Source: Bacteroidales bacterium (lineage in GTDB: Bacteria > Bacteroidota > Bacteroidia > Bacteroidales > P3). Taken from it: 55,354 bases of DNA. The stretch covers positions 1-55,354 of the forward strand of contig JAGCVI010000002.1 in assembly GCA_017962445.1 (NCBI GenBank). Direction: 5' to 3'. Position 1 is the first letter of the stretch; every line of letters begins with the position of its first letter. This document shows, one piece after another, positions 25,603 to 35,231 of the stretch. A program made the position numbers and the translations under genes. The notes under the pieces were generated by a model. The model had not been told where the DNA came from. It made no database searches and saw only the letters and a list, made by a program, of their open reading frames with translations.

Positions 25603-25652
25603 TTGATGATTATTGTTTTTAAACATCAGTTTCGACGGTAGAGACAGATTTG
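25603..25652. repeat. Direct repeat, copy 2 (5' side of the 25063 gene)
   Basis: This is the second copy of the unit at 25015-25062, differing at about 9 positions with a small length change. It lies 25 bases before the gene start, so it could also hold leader or promoter sequence. Confidence 0.75.
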
Positions 25653-25695
25653 CATAGTCGCAACGGCGTCCAGCGGTGGCCTACATTGTGAAAAC

Positions 25696-26481
25696 TCAGA
25701 CATCCCATTTCATTTCCGACAATGGCTTTACACCATCTGAATGAATATCCTGACGGTCGTAGCCTGCATGCTGTTCACGGCTGAGCTCCTGAAGATGACG
25801 CAGGCGTTTTATACCTTTCTTCCACAGGAATATGTCGAAAACAATGAACACAACAAACAGTATGATTGACAATGCTGTCTCAGCCTCTCCCATTGACTCT
25901 GGAATCATCAGCAGGGAGTCAAAAGTGCCATGCATCAACATCGGGACAAGAAAAGCCAGCATCAAGTTGCGCCTACGCTCAGCAGGGCGGAATTTGGCCA
26001 ACGCAAAGAAATAACCCATGGCGACGCCAAACAGGAAATGCCCGGGCACTGAAAGCACGGCACGCATTGCCCCTGTTGTCAATGCTATTGCAAATGACCC
26101 TGACTGAAAAACATACATGAAGTTCTCGACCGCCGCAAATCCAAGCGACACAAAACAGGAGTAAACTATACCGTCGAAATACTCGTTGAAATCTCTGCTC
26201 TTCCACACCGCCCACGACAATAGCAGTATCTTGCTTAGTTCCTCTGAACATCCGGCAACAACAAAGCCGTTGTAAACACCGAACAAGGGACCTGACGGAG
26301 CAAAAGCGCCAAGCATCAACTCAAGTATCACGGCAGGTATGACCGACAGACAACCAAAAAAGAAAGCCTTGAACAACATGCGAAGCGGCTCCTTCTCGTA
26401 ACGGTCGCTGCGATAAACATACACACCAAGTACAATAACAGGCAATAAAGCCAAAACTATCAGTATTATATCTGTATTCAT
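25696..26481 (-). CDS. PrsW-family intramembrane metalloprotease
   Basis: This polytopic membrane protein of 261 residues (start at MNTDIILIV) has the PrsW motifs: SEELSK (EExxK) near residue 94, FAAVENFMY, PGHFLFGVAMGY and HGTFDS near residue 200. PrsW cleaves the anti-sigma factor RsiW in Bacillus; the substrate here is unknown, and no anti-sigma factor is in the window. The start at 26481 puts the first membrane helix at the N-terminus. An in-frame upstream start would add a polar stretch. Confidence 0.88.
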   Translation of the reverse strand: MNTDIILIVLALLPVIVLGVYVYRSDRYEKEPLRMLFKAFFFGCLSVIPAVILELMLGAFAPSGPLFGVYNGFVVAGCSEELSKILLLSWAVWKSRDFNEYFDGIVYSCFVSLGFAAVENFMYVFQSGSFAIALTTGAMRAVLSVPGHFLFGVAMGYFFALAKFRPAERRRNLMLAFLVPMLMHGTFDSLLMIPESMGEAETALSIILFVVFIVFDIFLWKKGIKRLRHLQELSREQHAGYDRQDIHSDGVKPLSEMKWDV

Positions 26482-26727
26482 GAGGGTTATAGGGTTTGAG
26501 GGTTTTAGTTCAAGGTTAATTATGGTCAATCCGCTATCGATTCATTACATTTTTAGGTGGTCGCAGCCTACAACACACTGGTCACAGGTCACTGATCACT
26601 GACCACTATTCATAATTCAACATTTTTACATAGTTACATAACATATTTTAAATCATGTTTGCAACTGCAAAAATACATATCTTTCAGCAATTATGAAAAT
26701 ATTTTTTCACATTCCATAAAACTTGCG

Positions 26728-26735
26728 TAATTTTG
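26728..26735 (+). promoter_or_regulatory. Probable -7 element of the lutA operon
   Basis: TAATTTTG followed by CAG matches TAnnTTTG and lies 23 bases before the ATG at 26759. No good TTTG lies upstream. The site rules out a lutA start at the TTG inside it (26723). Confidence 0.6.
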
Positions 26736-26758
26736 CAGAAAATTTAAAAAATCTCGAC

Positions 26759-27502
26759 ATGACTGCCAAAAACATGACCGTCGGCATCTTCATACCCTGC
26801 TGTGTAGACCAGTTTTCAGCCCAGTCGGGCCTCAAAATGCTCAATCTGCTGCGGGGTCTCGGCTTGGAATGCCATTATCCTCAGAATCTGACCTGCTGCG
26901 GCAGGGAACTGTTCATACATGGCGACAGGGAGACTGCCAAAACTCTTGGAACCAGACTGATAGAAGACTACACAGAATGCAGCCATATCGTTTCGTGCGG
27001 AAGCGGTTGTGTGGCATACATGAGGACGCAGTTCCCTAAGCTATTCCACAATACAACTCTCCACAACAACTATCGCCATTTTATTGACAACCTGTACGAC
27101 ATCAGCGACTTTCTTGTCAACACCATGCACTACCAGCCCTCCAATGCCAGTTTCCCGCACCGCGTGGCCTTGATGGACCACTGCACAACATCGCACGACT
27201 ATCTGCCTGGCGGCCTGCACGACGAACCGAGGGCCCTGCTGAAAGCTGTCGGCGGCCTGCAGCTGGTGGAGATGGAGCAAAACGAGGTATGCTGCGGCTA
27301 CAGCGCCACACTGACAACACAGTTCACCCCAATCTCGGACAGCCTGGCCAAGCGCAAGGTGGACAACGCCCTGGCGGCAGGCGCGGAATACATCACCTCG
27401 ACCGAACCCACTTGTCTGCTGCATCTGCAGTCGTACATCCAGAAAAACAACATACCCCTTAACTGCATCAACCTCATCGACATCATCACCGCCACCCCAT
27501 GA
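26759..27502 (+). CDS. lutA: LutA-type (Fe-S)-binding oxidoreductase subunit (CCG domains)
   Basis: This 247-residue protein has two CCG domains: CCVDQ and NLTCCGRELF with CGSGC in the first half, and DHCTTSHDY with EVCCGYSA in the second. It resembles LutA/YkgE of the L-lactate oxidation complex, whose Cys clusters bind an Fe-S centre. The start at 26759 (MTAKNMTVG) is chosen because the promoter lies just upstream; 26774 is also possible. The usual partners are not adjacent, but a LutB-like gene is at 49466. It overlaps the radical SAM gene by 4 bases. Confidence 0.87.
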   Translation: MTAKNMTVGIFIPCCVDQFSAQSGLKMLNLLRGLGLECHYPQNLTCCGRELFIHGDRETAKTLGTRLIEDYTECSHIVSCGSGCVAYMRTQFPKLFHNTTLHNNYRHFIDNLYDISDFLVNTMHYQPSNASFPHRVALMDHCTTSHDYLPGGLHDEPRALLKAVGGLQLVEMEQNEVCCGYSATLTTQFTPISDSLAKRKVDNALAAGAEYITSTEPTCLLHLQSYIQKNNIPLNCINLIDIITATP

Positions 27503-28458
27503 ACCTGAACCCATGGGGCGACAATCGTCCCTACAACTCATACGCCAACTTCTTCAAGAAACGTTTCGGACACAGGCTGCAGAAACTCTGTGTGGATGCG
27601 GGTTTTTCGTGTCCCAACCGCGACCCGGACGACCGCAGCCGTGGCGGCTGCACATTCTGCAACAACAATGCTTTCACCCCCTCATACTGCAACCCGTCGA
27701 AATCAATAACACAACAGCTTGACGAAGGTATCCTTTTCCACCAACGACGCTACAGAAAAGCTCCCGCATACCTCGCCTACTTCCAACCCTATTCCAACAC
27801 CTTCGCTCCCCTACCCCATCTGCAACGCGTCTACTCCGAAGCCCTCGCCCATCCGCTGGTGGCCGGTTTGATAATCTCGACACGCCCCGACTGCGTGGAT
27901 GACGAAAAACTAGACTATATCGCAAGCCTCTCAGAAAAGACATTCGTGGCTGTGGAATACGGCATCGAATCGTGCAACGACGATACACTTCGAACCATTA
28001 ACCGCAGACACACCTTTGCCACCTCGCGCAAAGCCATAGAAATGACCGCCGCTCGCGGCATACACTGCGGAGCGCACATGATTGTCGGTCTGCCAGGAGA
28101 ATCACCGCAGTCGATACTCGACCAGGCATCTATAATCAACACGCTGCCCATCGACACACTCAAACTGCACCAACTGCAGATACTCAACGGAACAAAGCTC
28201 TGCACCGCACCGCACCCGGCACAGATGAGCCTTGAGGAATATATCGGGCTGGTGTGCGACTTCTTGGAACGGCTGCGACCCGACATCATGATGCAACGCT
28301 TTGCCGGCGAAGTGCCGCCACCCTATCAGGCCGAGCCTCAACGGGCATGGCGACGCACGGACGGCAAGCACCTGCGCAACCAGGAAATACCCGCACTAGT
28401 GGAAGCCGAGCTGAACCGCCGCAACACACACCAAGGAAGCAAATACTCAGGCCAATGA
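27499..28458 (+). CDS. TIGR01212 family radical SAM protein (YhcC-like)
   Basis: This 319-residue radical SAM protein has the cluster Cys38-x12-Cys51-x2-Cys54 (FSCPNRD...GGCTFCNN), a wider spacing than the usual CxxxCxxC and typical for YhcC. The SAM domain continues to about residue 270 with VEYGIES and GAHMIVGLPGE. The start overlaps lutA by ATGA and the end overlaps the permease by ATGA, so four genes are translationally linked. Its substrate is unknown. Confidence 0.93.
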   Translation: MNLNPWGDNRPYNSYANFFKKRFGHRLQKLCVDAGFSCPNRDPDDRSRGGCTFCNNNAFTPSYCNPSKSITQQLDEGILFHQRRYRKAPAYLAYFQPYSNTFAPLPHLQRVYSEALAHPLVAGLIISTRPDCVDDEKLDYIASLSEKTFVAVEYGIESCNDDTLRTINRRHTFATSRKAIEMTAARGIHCGAHMIVGLPGESPQSILDQASIINTLPIDTLKLHQLQILNGTKLCTAPHPAQMSLEEYIGLVCDFLERLRPDIMMQRFAGEVPPPYQAEPQRAWRRTDGKHLRNQEIPALVEAELNRRNTHQGSKYSGQ

Positions 28459-29414
28459 AAAAGAGACTGCCCATAACTATATCCATCATCCTGCTGCTGA
28501 TATTGCTTGCAGCCACCGTGATTGCCAGTCTTAGCGTCGGCGTGGCTGACATAAGCCTGGAACAGCTTTTGCATTCGCCCATACTATGGAAACTGCGCAT
28601 GCCTCGTGTGCTTCTTGCAGCTACGGCGGGCGCGGCACTGGCCACATCGGGTGCCGTCTACCAGTCGGTGTTCCGCAATCCACTGACCGACCCTTACGTC
28701 CTTGGCATTTCGTCGGGCGCTTCGCTCGGAGCGGCATTGGCCATTCTGCTTGGCCTCGAAGCCTACCTCGTCGGTGTAGGCGCAGCGGCGCTGACCACTG
28801 CTCTGCTCACCATGCTGCTGCTCTTCAAGACATCGACACGTACCAACCGTATCGACACCAACACCCTGCTGCTGACCGGTGTATGCATGACTTTCCTTAT
28901 CACCGCTGTCATTTCGCTGCTCATGGCTCTACGCCACGACAAGATGGAAAGCATCATTTTCTGGACCATGGGCAGCTTCTCGTCGGCATCGTGGCTTGAC
29001 CTCGCTATACTACTTCCCGTGACAATGTTGTGCCTGGTTCCTGTACTGTATCACCGCAAGGACCTGAATCTGCTGCTGACAGGTGCCGAAACAGCTCAGA
29101 GCCTGGGTCTCGATGTCGAGAAAGTGCGTCGCAGACTACTGATAACCACAACGCTTATGGTAGCCTTCACTGTGTCGGCATGCGGCGTGATAGGATTTGT
29201 GGGACTTGTGGTCCCGCACGTGGTGCGCCTTGTGGCAGGAACAGACAACCGCAGGCTGATACCACTCACCATACTGACAGGTGCGATATTTCTACTTCTG
29301 TGCGACACGCTGGCGCGCATCCTGATACCCCCCAACGAACTGCCGGTAGGCTCAATAACATCACTAATCGGGGCTCCTATGTTCATCTATCTTCTTCACA
29401 AAAACCATCGCTAA
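28455..29414 (+). CDS. FecCD-family iron/cobalamin ABC transporter permease
   Basis: This is a 319-residue permease with 8-10 membrane segments and the family signatures RMPRVLLAATAGAALATSGAVYQ, NPLTDPYVLGISSGASLG and GLVVPHVVRLVAGTDNR, the latter contacting the ATPase. It works with the ATPase at 29414 to import a siderophore, haem or cobalamin. The start at 28455 overlaps the radical SAM stop. No substrate-binding protein is present here. Confidence 0.94.
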   Translation: MKKRLPITISIILLLILLAATVIASLSVGVADISLEQLLHSPILWKLRMPRVLLAATAGAALATSGAVYQSVFRNPLTDPYVLGISSGASLGAALAILLGLEAYLVGVGAAALTTALLTMLLLFKTSTRTNRIDTNTLLLTGVCMTFLITAVISLLMALRHDKMESIIFWTMGSFSSASWLDLAILLPVTMLCLVPVLYHRKDLNLLLTGAETAQSLGLDVEKVRRRLLITTTLMVAFTVSACGVIGFVGLVVPHVVRLVAGTDNRRLIPLTILTGAIFLLLCDTLARILIPPNELPVGSITSLIGAPMFIYLLHKNHR

Positions 29415-30184
29415 TGCTTACGCTCGACCATATAAGCCATCGTTTCGGCAAGAAGGAAATACTCAACGATGTAGACCTGACCATCGCCGATGGCAGCTTC
29501 ACCGCCATCCTGGGTCCCAACGGCAGTGGAAAAACAACTATGCTGCGACTGATTGCCAACCTGATAACTCCATCTGCAGGTTGCGTGCTGATTGACGGCA
29601 AAGCGGCAAGCGAATATCCTGTACGCCAACTGGCCCAGAAGATAGCCATCGTGCGGCAGAACGCCTACACCGATATCGACTTCACCGCCAAGCAACTTGT
29701 GATGATGGGTCGAAATCCTTACCAGCGGCCTCTGCAGGACGACACACCGCTCGACCTTCAGATTGTGGAACAGGCCATGCGACAGACCAAATCGTGGCAT
29801 CTGCGCGACTCGCTGCCAACCCAGCTCAGTGGCGGCGAGCTGCAACGAGTGATGATAGCTCGTGCACTGGCACAGCAGACACCAATACTGCTGCTCGACG
29901 AACCCACATCGAGCCTCGACGTGTGCCACCAGTTCGAAATCATGGAACTGCTGCGTACCATCAACCGCGAACAAGGAAAAACCATACTCATAGTGCTGCA
30001 CGATTTGAACCTCGCACTGCGCTATTGCCCCGAAACTATACTGCTTTACAACCAACAGCTGTACTTCCACGGCCCAACGTCTGAGGCTCTTACTTCCAAG
30101 AACATAGCTACGGTGTTCAGCATTACAGCTATCGCCACACCCGACAGCCAGCTGTCTCTACAGCCCATGCCCGCCGGACAATAA
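29414..30184 (+). CDS. FecE-type ABC transporter ATP-binding protein
   Basis: This 256-residue ATPase has Walker A GPNGSGKT (34-41), signature LSGGELQRV, Walker B ILLLDEPTSSLD and switch His in VLHDLNLAL. These place it with BtuD/FecE ATPases. Its ATG overlaps the permease stop by one base (TAATG). The binding protein must be encoded elsewhere. Confidence 0.94.
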   Translation: MLTLDHISHRFGKKEILNDVDLTIADGSFTAILGPNGSGKTTMLRLIANLITPSAGCVLIDGKAASEYPVRQLAQKIAIVRQNAYTDIDFTAKQLVMMGRNPYQRPLQDDTPLDLQIVEQAMRQTKSWHLRDSLPTQLSGGELQRVMIARALAQQTPILLLDEPTSSLDVCHQFEIMELLRTINREQGKTILIVLHDLNLALRYCPETILLYNQQLYFHGPTSEALTSKNIATVFSITAIATPDSQLSLQPMPAGQ

Positions 30185-30223
30185 AAAACCTTCAACATCG
30201 TTAACAATAAAAAACTTATCAAT

Positions 30224-31534
30224 ATGAACATTCTCCTTATCGGCTCAGGCGGACGCGAACACGCCATAGCTGCAAAAATAGCCGCAAGCAAGAAATGTAG
30301 CCAACTATACATCGCCCCCGGCAACGCCGGCACCACCGAATGCGGCACCAATGTCAACCTGAAGGTCGACGACTTTGAAGGAATAGGTAAATTCGTGGTC
30401 GACAACGACGTGAAGATGGTTGTCGTAGGTCCCGAAGCTCCTTTGGTTGCAGGTATTGCCGACTTTTTCGCCTCCAAGGAGCAATTGCGCAACATCATGG
30501 TGATAGGTCCCCGCGCCGACGGAGCACGCCTTGAAGGAAGCAAAGACTTCGCCAAGCAGTTCATGCAACGTCACCGCATACCGACAGCAGCATACAAAAC
30601 GTTCAACAAGAGCACTCTGAAAGAGGGACAGAAATTCCTCACGACGCTGAAGCCGCCCTTTGTACTCAAGGCCGATGGTCTTGCAGCAGGCAAGGGAGTA
30701 CTGATTATCGAGAAGCTGAAAGAGGCCCAAAAAGAGTTGAAGGCCATGCTGGAAGAGGAGAAATTCGGTGCAGCATCGAGCAACGTGGTGATTGAGGAAT
30801 ACCTGTCTGGCATCGAGTTGTCGGTGTTTGTGCTCACCGACGGCAAACACTACAAGATTCTTCCCTCGGCCAAGGATTACAAGCGCATCGGTGAAGGCGA
30901 CACAGGCCTCAACACCGGCGGCATGGGCTCGGTAAGCCCTGTGCCATTCGCCGACAAGGCCTTCATGCAGAAAGTCGAGCAACGTATCGTCGCCCCGACA
31001 GTGAAAGGTCTGCAAAAGGAGAACATCAACTACAAAGGCTTTATCTTTGTCGGACTGATGGCCGTGACAGGTGCCGACGGTTCATTGGACCCCTATGTCA
31101 TAGAGTATAATGTCCGCATGGGCGACCCCGAAACTGAATCGGTCTTTCCGCGCATCAAGAGCGACGTTGTAGAACTGTTTGAAGCTGTTTGGAACGGCAA
31201 CCTGAATACAGCGACTCTCAGCATCGATGAACGAACCGCAGCTTGCGTGATGCTCACCGCCGAAGGCTATCCAGAAAGCTACCGCAAGGGCGATGCCATC
31301 AATGGTCTTGAAAAGGTGAAGGAAGGCATCATCTTCCATGCCGGCACTAAGATGAACGACAAAGGCAAGATACTCACCAATGGTGGACGAGTGCTGTGTG
31401 TGACATCAATGGCCGATAACCTACCGGCAGCGCTGCTGAAAAGCCTGCAAATGGCCGAGACAATCAAATGGAAAGGCCGCTACTACCGTCACGATATTGG
31501 ACAAGACTTACTGAAAAGAATAATAGAGAATTAA
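30224..31534 (+). CDS. purD: Phosphoribosylamine-glycine ligase (GARS)
   Basis: It catalyses the second step of purine synthesis. The 436-residue protein has the start LLIGSGGREHAIA, the PGNAGT loop, and the ATP-grasp core (about 105-330) with VLKADGLAAGKGV, EEYLSGIELSVF and YNVRMGDPETE. The length is normal. It lies 39 bases after the ABC transporter; purB is also in the window, at 40821. Confidence 0.97.
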   Translation: MNILLIGSGGREHAIAAKIAASKKCSQLYIAPGNAGTTECGTNVNLKVDDFEGIGKFVVDNDVKMVVVGPEAPLVAGIADFFASKEQLRNIMVIGPRADGARLEGSKDFAKQFMQRHRIPTAAYKTFNKSTLKEGQKFLTTLKPPFVLKADGLAAGKGVLIIEKLKEAQKELKAMLEEEKFGAASSNVVIEEYLSGIELSVFVLTDGKHYKILPSAKDYKRIGEGDTGLNTGGMGSVSPVPFADKAFMQKVEQRIVAPTVKGLQKENINYKGFIFVGLMAVTGADGSLDPYVIEYNVRMGDPETESVFPRIKSDVVELFEAVWNGNLNTATLSIDERTAACVMLTAEGYPESYRKGDAINGLEKVKEGIIFHAGTKMNDKGKILTNGGRVLCVTSMADNLPAALLKSLQMAETIKWKGRYYRHDIGQDLLKRIIEN

Positions 31535-31567
31535 TAATATCTGTGACCTGTGATGTGTGACCTGTAG

Positions 31568-31673
31568 GAAGTAAAGAAGGAAGTTAATCTTCGATGGAAG
31601 TTAAATGCTTCGCACAGGACAATACGAATCATTTGTCCATTTTAACTCCCTTTTTAACTTCCACTTTTACTTC
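31568..31673. repeat. Inverted-repeat element with an interspersed 62-base repeat, copy 1
   Basis: Bases 31568-31587 are nearly complementary to 31654-31673 (about 17 of 20), forming a long stem in the gap between convergent purD and thiN. Within it, 31579-31640 (ggaagttaatcttcgatgga and on) is almost identical to 48706-48767. It could end transcription from both sides. It looks like a miniature interspersed element. Confidence 0.75.
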
Positions 31674-31718
31674 TACTTATACTTTTTACTTCCGCTTTTT
31701 AATCCCGTTTTTATTCCC

Positions 31719-32426
31719 TTACCTTTTTTTTTCACTTTCACTTAGTGGATATTTTGCATCCCAGGTGCGGTAGACAAGCACTGCTCCGTCACCACGCAAC
31801 GATAACCGGAAGAAATCTCCCTCGGCCTCATTGAGTGTGGCCTCCCACAAAGCATGGAATACTCTTTGTTCTATAGGATATTTTAGTCCTTTGGACGTCA
31901 CCTCGATGCCGCAATCCATGGCAAACAGCGATACCTGCTGCCGTGCAAAAGACTCCAATTCGACATCGGCCTCGCCACATGTCAAAAGCGGTGTAAAACG
32001 TCCATAATCCGTCCACATTTCCACCTTCAACATGCCACCATTATTAGTGGCCATCCTCGCATACTCTGCCAGCAGGCTTATATTACCCAGCGTGTGATCC
32101 TCGCGCAAGCCTGTGGCACCAAGAATAACCAGTCGCTCCATACCAATAGAGAGAGCGTACTTCACCGCTTTAGTGAGGTCATTGGTGTCCTGGTCGGTGT
32201 ATTTGTCGACGACAACGACCGGAAACGGAGATTCGACACATATAAGCGAGTCACCGTCACCGACAACATGGACAACTCCACGTCTTTGTTCCGTTATAAG
32301 CTTCGTGTCGACAAGCTTGTTAAACGCTCCGTCACAGCACACTATGCATTCGGAATGCATCAAAGCCTGAAGAGACTCTTCGCGCTGGGGGAAAGAACCG
32401 TTGGCAAGAATTATAGCTTCATTCAT
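31719..32426 (-). CDS. thiN: Thiamine pyrophosphokinase
   Basis: It converts thiamine to thiamine pyrophosphate. The 235-residue protein has CCDGAFNKL, VVGDGDSL (the family has GDxDS), and the DQDTNDLTKAV and LGATGLREDHTLGN motifs of TPK catalytic domains. The C-terminal thiamine-binding beta domain has FAMDCGIEVTSKGLKYPI. It overlaps pnuT by 8 bases and is the last gene of a TPP-controlled operon. Confidence 0.94.
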   Translation of the reverse strand: MNEAIILANGSFPQREESLQALMHSECIVCCDGAFNKLVDTKLITEQRRGVVHVVGDGDSLICVESPFPVVVVDKYTDQDTNDLTKAVKYALSIGMERLVILGATGLREDHTLGNISLLAEYARMATNNGGMLKVEMWTDYGRFTPLLTCGEADVELESFARQQVSLFAMDCGIEVTSKGLKYPIEQRVFHALWEATLNEAEGDFFRLSLRGDGAVLVYRTWDAKYPLSESEKKR

Positions 32427-33012
32427 TTTGTTTGTATTTACGATACCACGACACTATGCCAAGTATGCAAAAGACTTCATAAACAATATACAGCACAGCC
32501 GAGGCATAGTTGCCGCTCATCCAGAAAAGAGCTACCATGACAGGCTCCACAAGCATCCAGCAGAACCACTGCTGCCACCATTTCTGTGCCAGCATCCACA
32601 TGCCAACAATGGACAATGCTGATGAAATACCGTCGAGGAGAGGATAATTGCTTTCGCCCAACAGCCTCAGCAGCCACCAAAATACGGCCGACAGGACAAC
32701 CACAGCAATGATGAGCCATGGCACCTGCCCCACAGGACACGAACCAAAGGGACGCTCCTCCTTTGTTCTGCTCTGCACGATGCCTCGCCACACAAGAATG
32801 CCATAGACAGACATCAAAAAATTGTAGATGCAAATCGAGCCGTTGGCATAGTACCCTGCCATGAAATCAATTACAATATAGAACAACGACATCAAAAGGC
32901 ACGACGGCCAGAACCATCGGTTTGCCTTATATTCACTCACGATATAAACCAAACCGATGGCTGCGCCGACAATGTCGATAATTGATATTTGAAGTCCTAG
33001 GATATCTATCAT
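32419..33012 (-). CDS. pnuT: PnuT/PnuC-family thiamine transporter
   Basis: This 197-residue inner-membrane protein has 6-7 hydrophobic segments and the family style NDxxG/W-rich ends (KANRWFWPSCLLMSLFY, IYNFLMSVYG). PnuC carries nicotinamide riboside. Here the TPP riboswitch, the TonB receptor upstream and thiN downstream argue for thiamine, the PnuT variant. Its ATG directly follows the stop of the receptor gene. Confidence 0.9.
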   Translation of the reverse strand: MIDILGLQISIIDIVGAAIGLVYIVSEYKANRWFWPSCLLMSLFYIVIDFMAGYYANGSICIYNFLMSVYGILVWRGIVQSRTKEERPFGSCPVGQVPWLIIAVVVLSAVFWWLLRLLGESNYPLLDGISSALSIVGMWMLAQKWWQQWFCWMLVEPVMVALFWMSGNYASAVLYIVYEVFCILGIVSWYRKYKQNE

Positions 33013-35226
33013 TTAGAATCGGTATATCACACGAGCCATAAAGTTGGTGCCAGGTTGCTGCAGGAAACCGCGGCTGTGGTAATAGTAGTCGGTACCCGGC
33101 GTGGTGTAGTCGTCAATCCAGTCGCCCACCCAGGCACTCAATCTGTACTGGTGGTTCAAGACGTTGTTGACCAGCAGCTGAGCCTCTATCTCGTTGCTGC
33201 CGCGAAGATGCCACGTGTACGAAGCCCTGATGTTCAACAGGAAGTAGGGGTCGACGGCGTAGCATTCGCGGCTGGTGTTGTCGGCATACTGCTTGCCGAC
33301 ATATTTGCCAACAATCTGCAGCTTGCTGTTCTTGATAGGCGAGAAAGTGGCGATAGCGGCACCGACGATATCAGGCGAGAGGGCGAGGTCGGTTGTTCCA
33401 GTGACGAGGTTGGGATTGGCATCGCCGTCAGCAAAGTCAGCAAAGTTGTAGTCAATCACCTTGTTACGGCTCAGCGTGAGGTTGGCATCCATACGGAACC
33501 AGTCATAGAATTTGTAACCGCCTTCGAGCTCAATGCCGATGCGATAGCTCTTGTCAACATTCTCCATAAGCGCGTAGCCGCTGCTGCTGAGGTCGCCGTT
33601 TGGGGTGAGTTGGTCTTTGTAGAGCATAGCGTAGACGTTGACATTGAAAACGCCGCGTTTGCCGGCCAGCTGATATCCCAGCTCGAAGTCAAGCATAGCT
33701 TCCGCCTTTACAGTGTCGCCGCTTTCTATGGCGTCCTTGATGTCGCTGCGGGTGGGCTCGCGGTGGCTGATGCCGGCAACGAAATAGGTGCGCTGGTGGT
33801 CATTTATGCGGTAGTTGACACCGGCTTTGGGGTTGAAGAAGAAATAGTCCTCGTTGAAGTCCATCTCGCCGATGTCGTCGTCCAAACCTGTAAGCGTATA
33901 ATCGATTGTGCGCAGCTGCAGGTCGGCATAGGCATTGAATTTGTCGCTGAAGCTGTAATTGGCTTTGGCGAAGACGCTGTTGTCAATCTTGGTTCCACGG
34001 TAGCGGTACCATTCAAACGGAAGGTCGATATGCAGCGAGGTATCGCGACACCACAATATGTTGCCGTAATGGTAGCCGTTGAAGTAGAGTATATTGTCGC
34101 CGAACGAGAAGTTGAGCTTCTTGCCGTTATAGTTCAGAGCCGCAACGCCGGTGATGCCGTCGTTGTACATCTCCTTGCGGATTATGAAGTCCGAGCGTCC
34201 CGAGCGGTTGATGCCGTATTTCGTGAATTTCTTGTTCTCCTTGTATTGCTCATAGTAACCGTCGCCACGGGTATAGTCGACGGTGGCTTTCAGGTTCCAC
34301 CTGTCGCTCAGAAGGTGCGATACGTTGAGCTGGTAGTGCTGCTGGAGATAGTTGTCGGTCTCGTTGCCATAGAACATCGTGTTGCCGTCCACGTGGTACA
34401 TACCGGCAGGATTGTAGGTGGGGTCGGCGTCGAGCTCCTCGGCCGATGCTCCGTCCCAGGTGATGCCGGCCTTAGGGGCGCCGATGATGGTGACAAATTT
34501 GACAAGGGTGCGGTCGCCGTACCACGACAGGCATCCGAAGAAACTCTGCTGCTCGGTATATCCCCCGCGGACAAAACCGTCGGAAGTGAGGCTGCTGTAT
34601 GCCAAATCCAACGAAAGACCGCTCTTCATAATGCCGGTGCCGACAGCGAGGCTGTACTGGCGTGTGTTCCAGCTACCGTAGCCGAAATCGGCCGTGCCGT
34701 AAGGGCTGCTCTGCGCGTTGATTGTCTGCATATTGATAGCGGCGCCGAATGCGGGGCTGCCGCCCGTCGATGCTCCAAGACCGCGCTGTATCTGCATACT
34801 CTGCGCCATCCCTCCGAAGTTGGGGATGTTGTACCAAAAAACTGACTGGCTTTCGGGGTCGTTCAGCGTGATACCGTTGATGTTCACATTGATGCGCGAG
34901 GCGTCGACTCCACGGATGCGGATGTATGTCGCTCCAACAGTGCCGTTCTCGCCGCTGGCCACCACCGAGGGCAGGGTCTCAAGCATATAGGGGACGCTAA
35001 CATTGCCTTGTGCCTCGTTGAGCTGTTCGCGGCTGACTGTTGTTGTGGTAAGCGGTGTCTTGTTGCTCACACGCGAGTCGGAGATGACAATCCTCTCCAA
35101 CCGCTGAACCGTTGCGGTGTCGCGCTTATCGGTTTGACCATACGTTGTAGCTGTTGCGGCAAACATAATTGCCGCGGTGCAGAGCGTCTTGCTCAGTGCA
35201 CCCATTCTAATCTGGTGTTTTTTCAT
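33013..35226 (-). CDS. TonB-dependent outer-membrane receptor, predicted thiamine uptake
   Basis: This is a 737-residue receptor with a signal peptide (about 1-30, ending TTYGQ). A plug domain follows (about 45-160; VTVSREQLNEAQGNVSVPYMLE-like start, IRIRGVDASRINVNINGI). Then a 22-strand barrel ends in RVIYRF, a typical outer-membrane C-terminus. The start is set at MKKHQIRMG (35226); an earlier in-frame start would lie inside the riboswitch and is rejected. With the TPP riboswitch, PnuT and ThiN it forms a complete salvage route from outer membrane to cofactor. Confidence 0.93.
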   Translation of the reverse strand: MKKHQIRMGALSKTLCTAAIMFAATATTYGQTDKRDTATVQRLERIVISDSRVSNKTPLTTTTVSREQLNEAQGNVSVPYMLETLPSVVASGENGTVGATYIRIRGVDASRINVNINGITLNDPESQSVFWYNIPNFGGMAQSMQIQRGLGASTGGSPAFGAAINMQTINAQSSPYGTADFGYGSWNTRQYSLAVGTGIMKSGLSLDLAYSSLTSDGFVRGGYTEQQSFFGCLSWYGDRTLVKFVTIIGAPKAGITWDGASAEELDADPTYNPAGMYHVDGNTMFYGNETDNYLQQHYQLNVSHLLSDRWNLKATVDYTRGDGYYEQYKENKKFTKYGINRSGRSDFIIRKEMYNDGITGVAALNYNGKKLNFSFGDNILYFNGYHYGNILWCRDTSLHIDLPFEWYRYRGTKIDNSVFAKANYSFSDKFNAYADLQLRTIDYTLTGLDDDIGEMDFNEDYFFFNPKAGVNYRINDHQRTYFVAGISHREPTRSDIKDAIESGDTVKAEAMLDFELGYQLAGKRGVFNVNVYAMLYKDQLTPNGDLSSSGYALMENVDKSYRIGIELEGGYKFYDWFRMDANLTLSRNKVIDYNFADFADGDANPNLVTGTTDLALSPDIVGAAIATFSPIKNSKLQIVGKYVGKQYADNTSRECYAVDPYFLLNIRASYTWHLRGSNEIEAQLLVNNVLNHQYRLSAWVGDWIDDYTTPGTDYYYHSRGFLQQPGTNFMARVIYRF

Positions 35227-35231
35227 AAAAT

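Noticed and set aside
28254-28454. Longer N-terminus for the FecCD permease
   Set aside because: It would overlap the radical SAM gene by 200 bases in another frame; the ATGA overlap at 28455 gives a normal first membrane helix.
33055-34845. Long plus-strand open frame (596 codons) opposite the TonB receptor
   Set aside because: The receptor on the minus strand has full family motifs, a signal peptide and a riboswitch. The opposite frame has no domain and is a codon-bias shadow.
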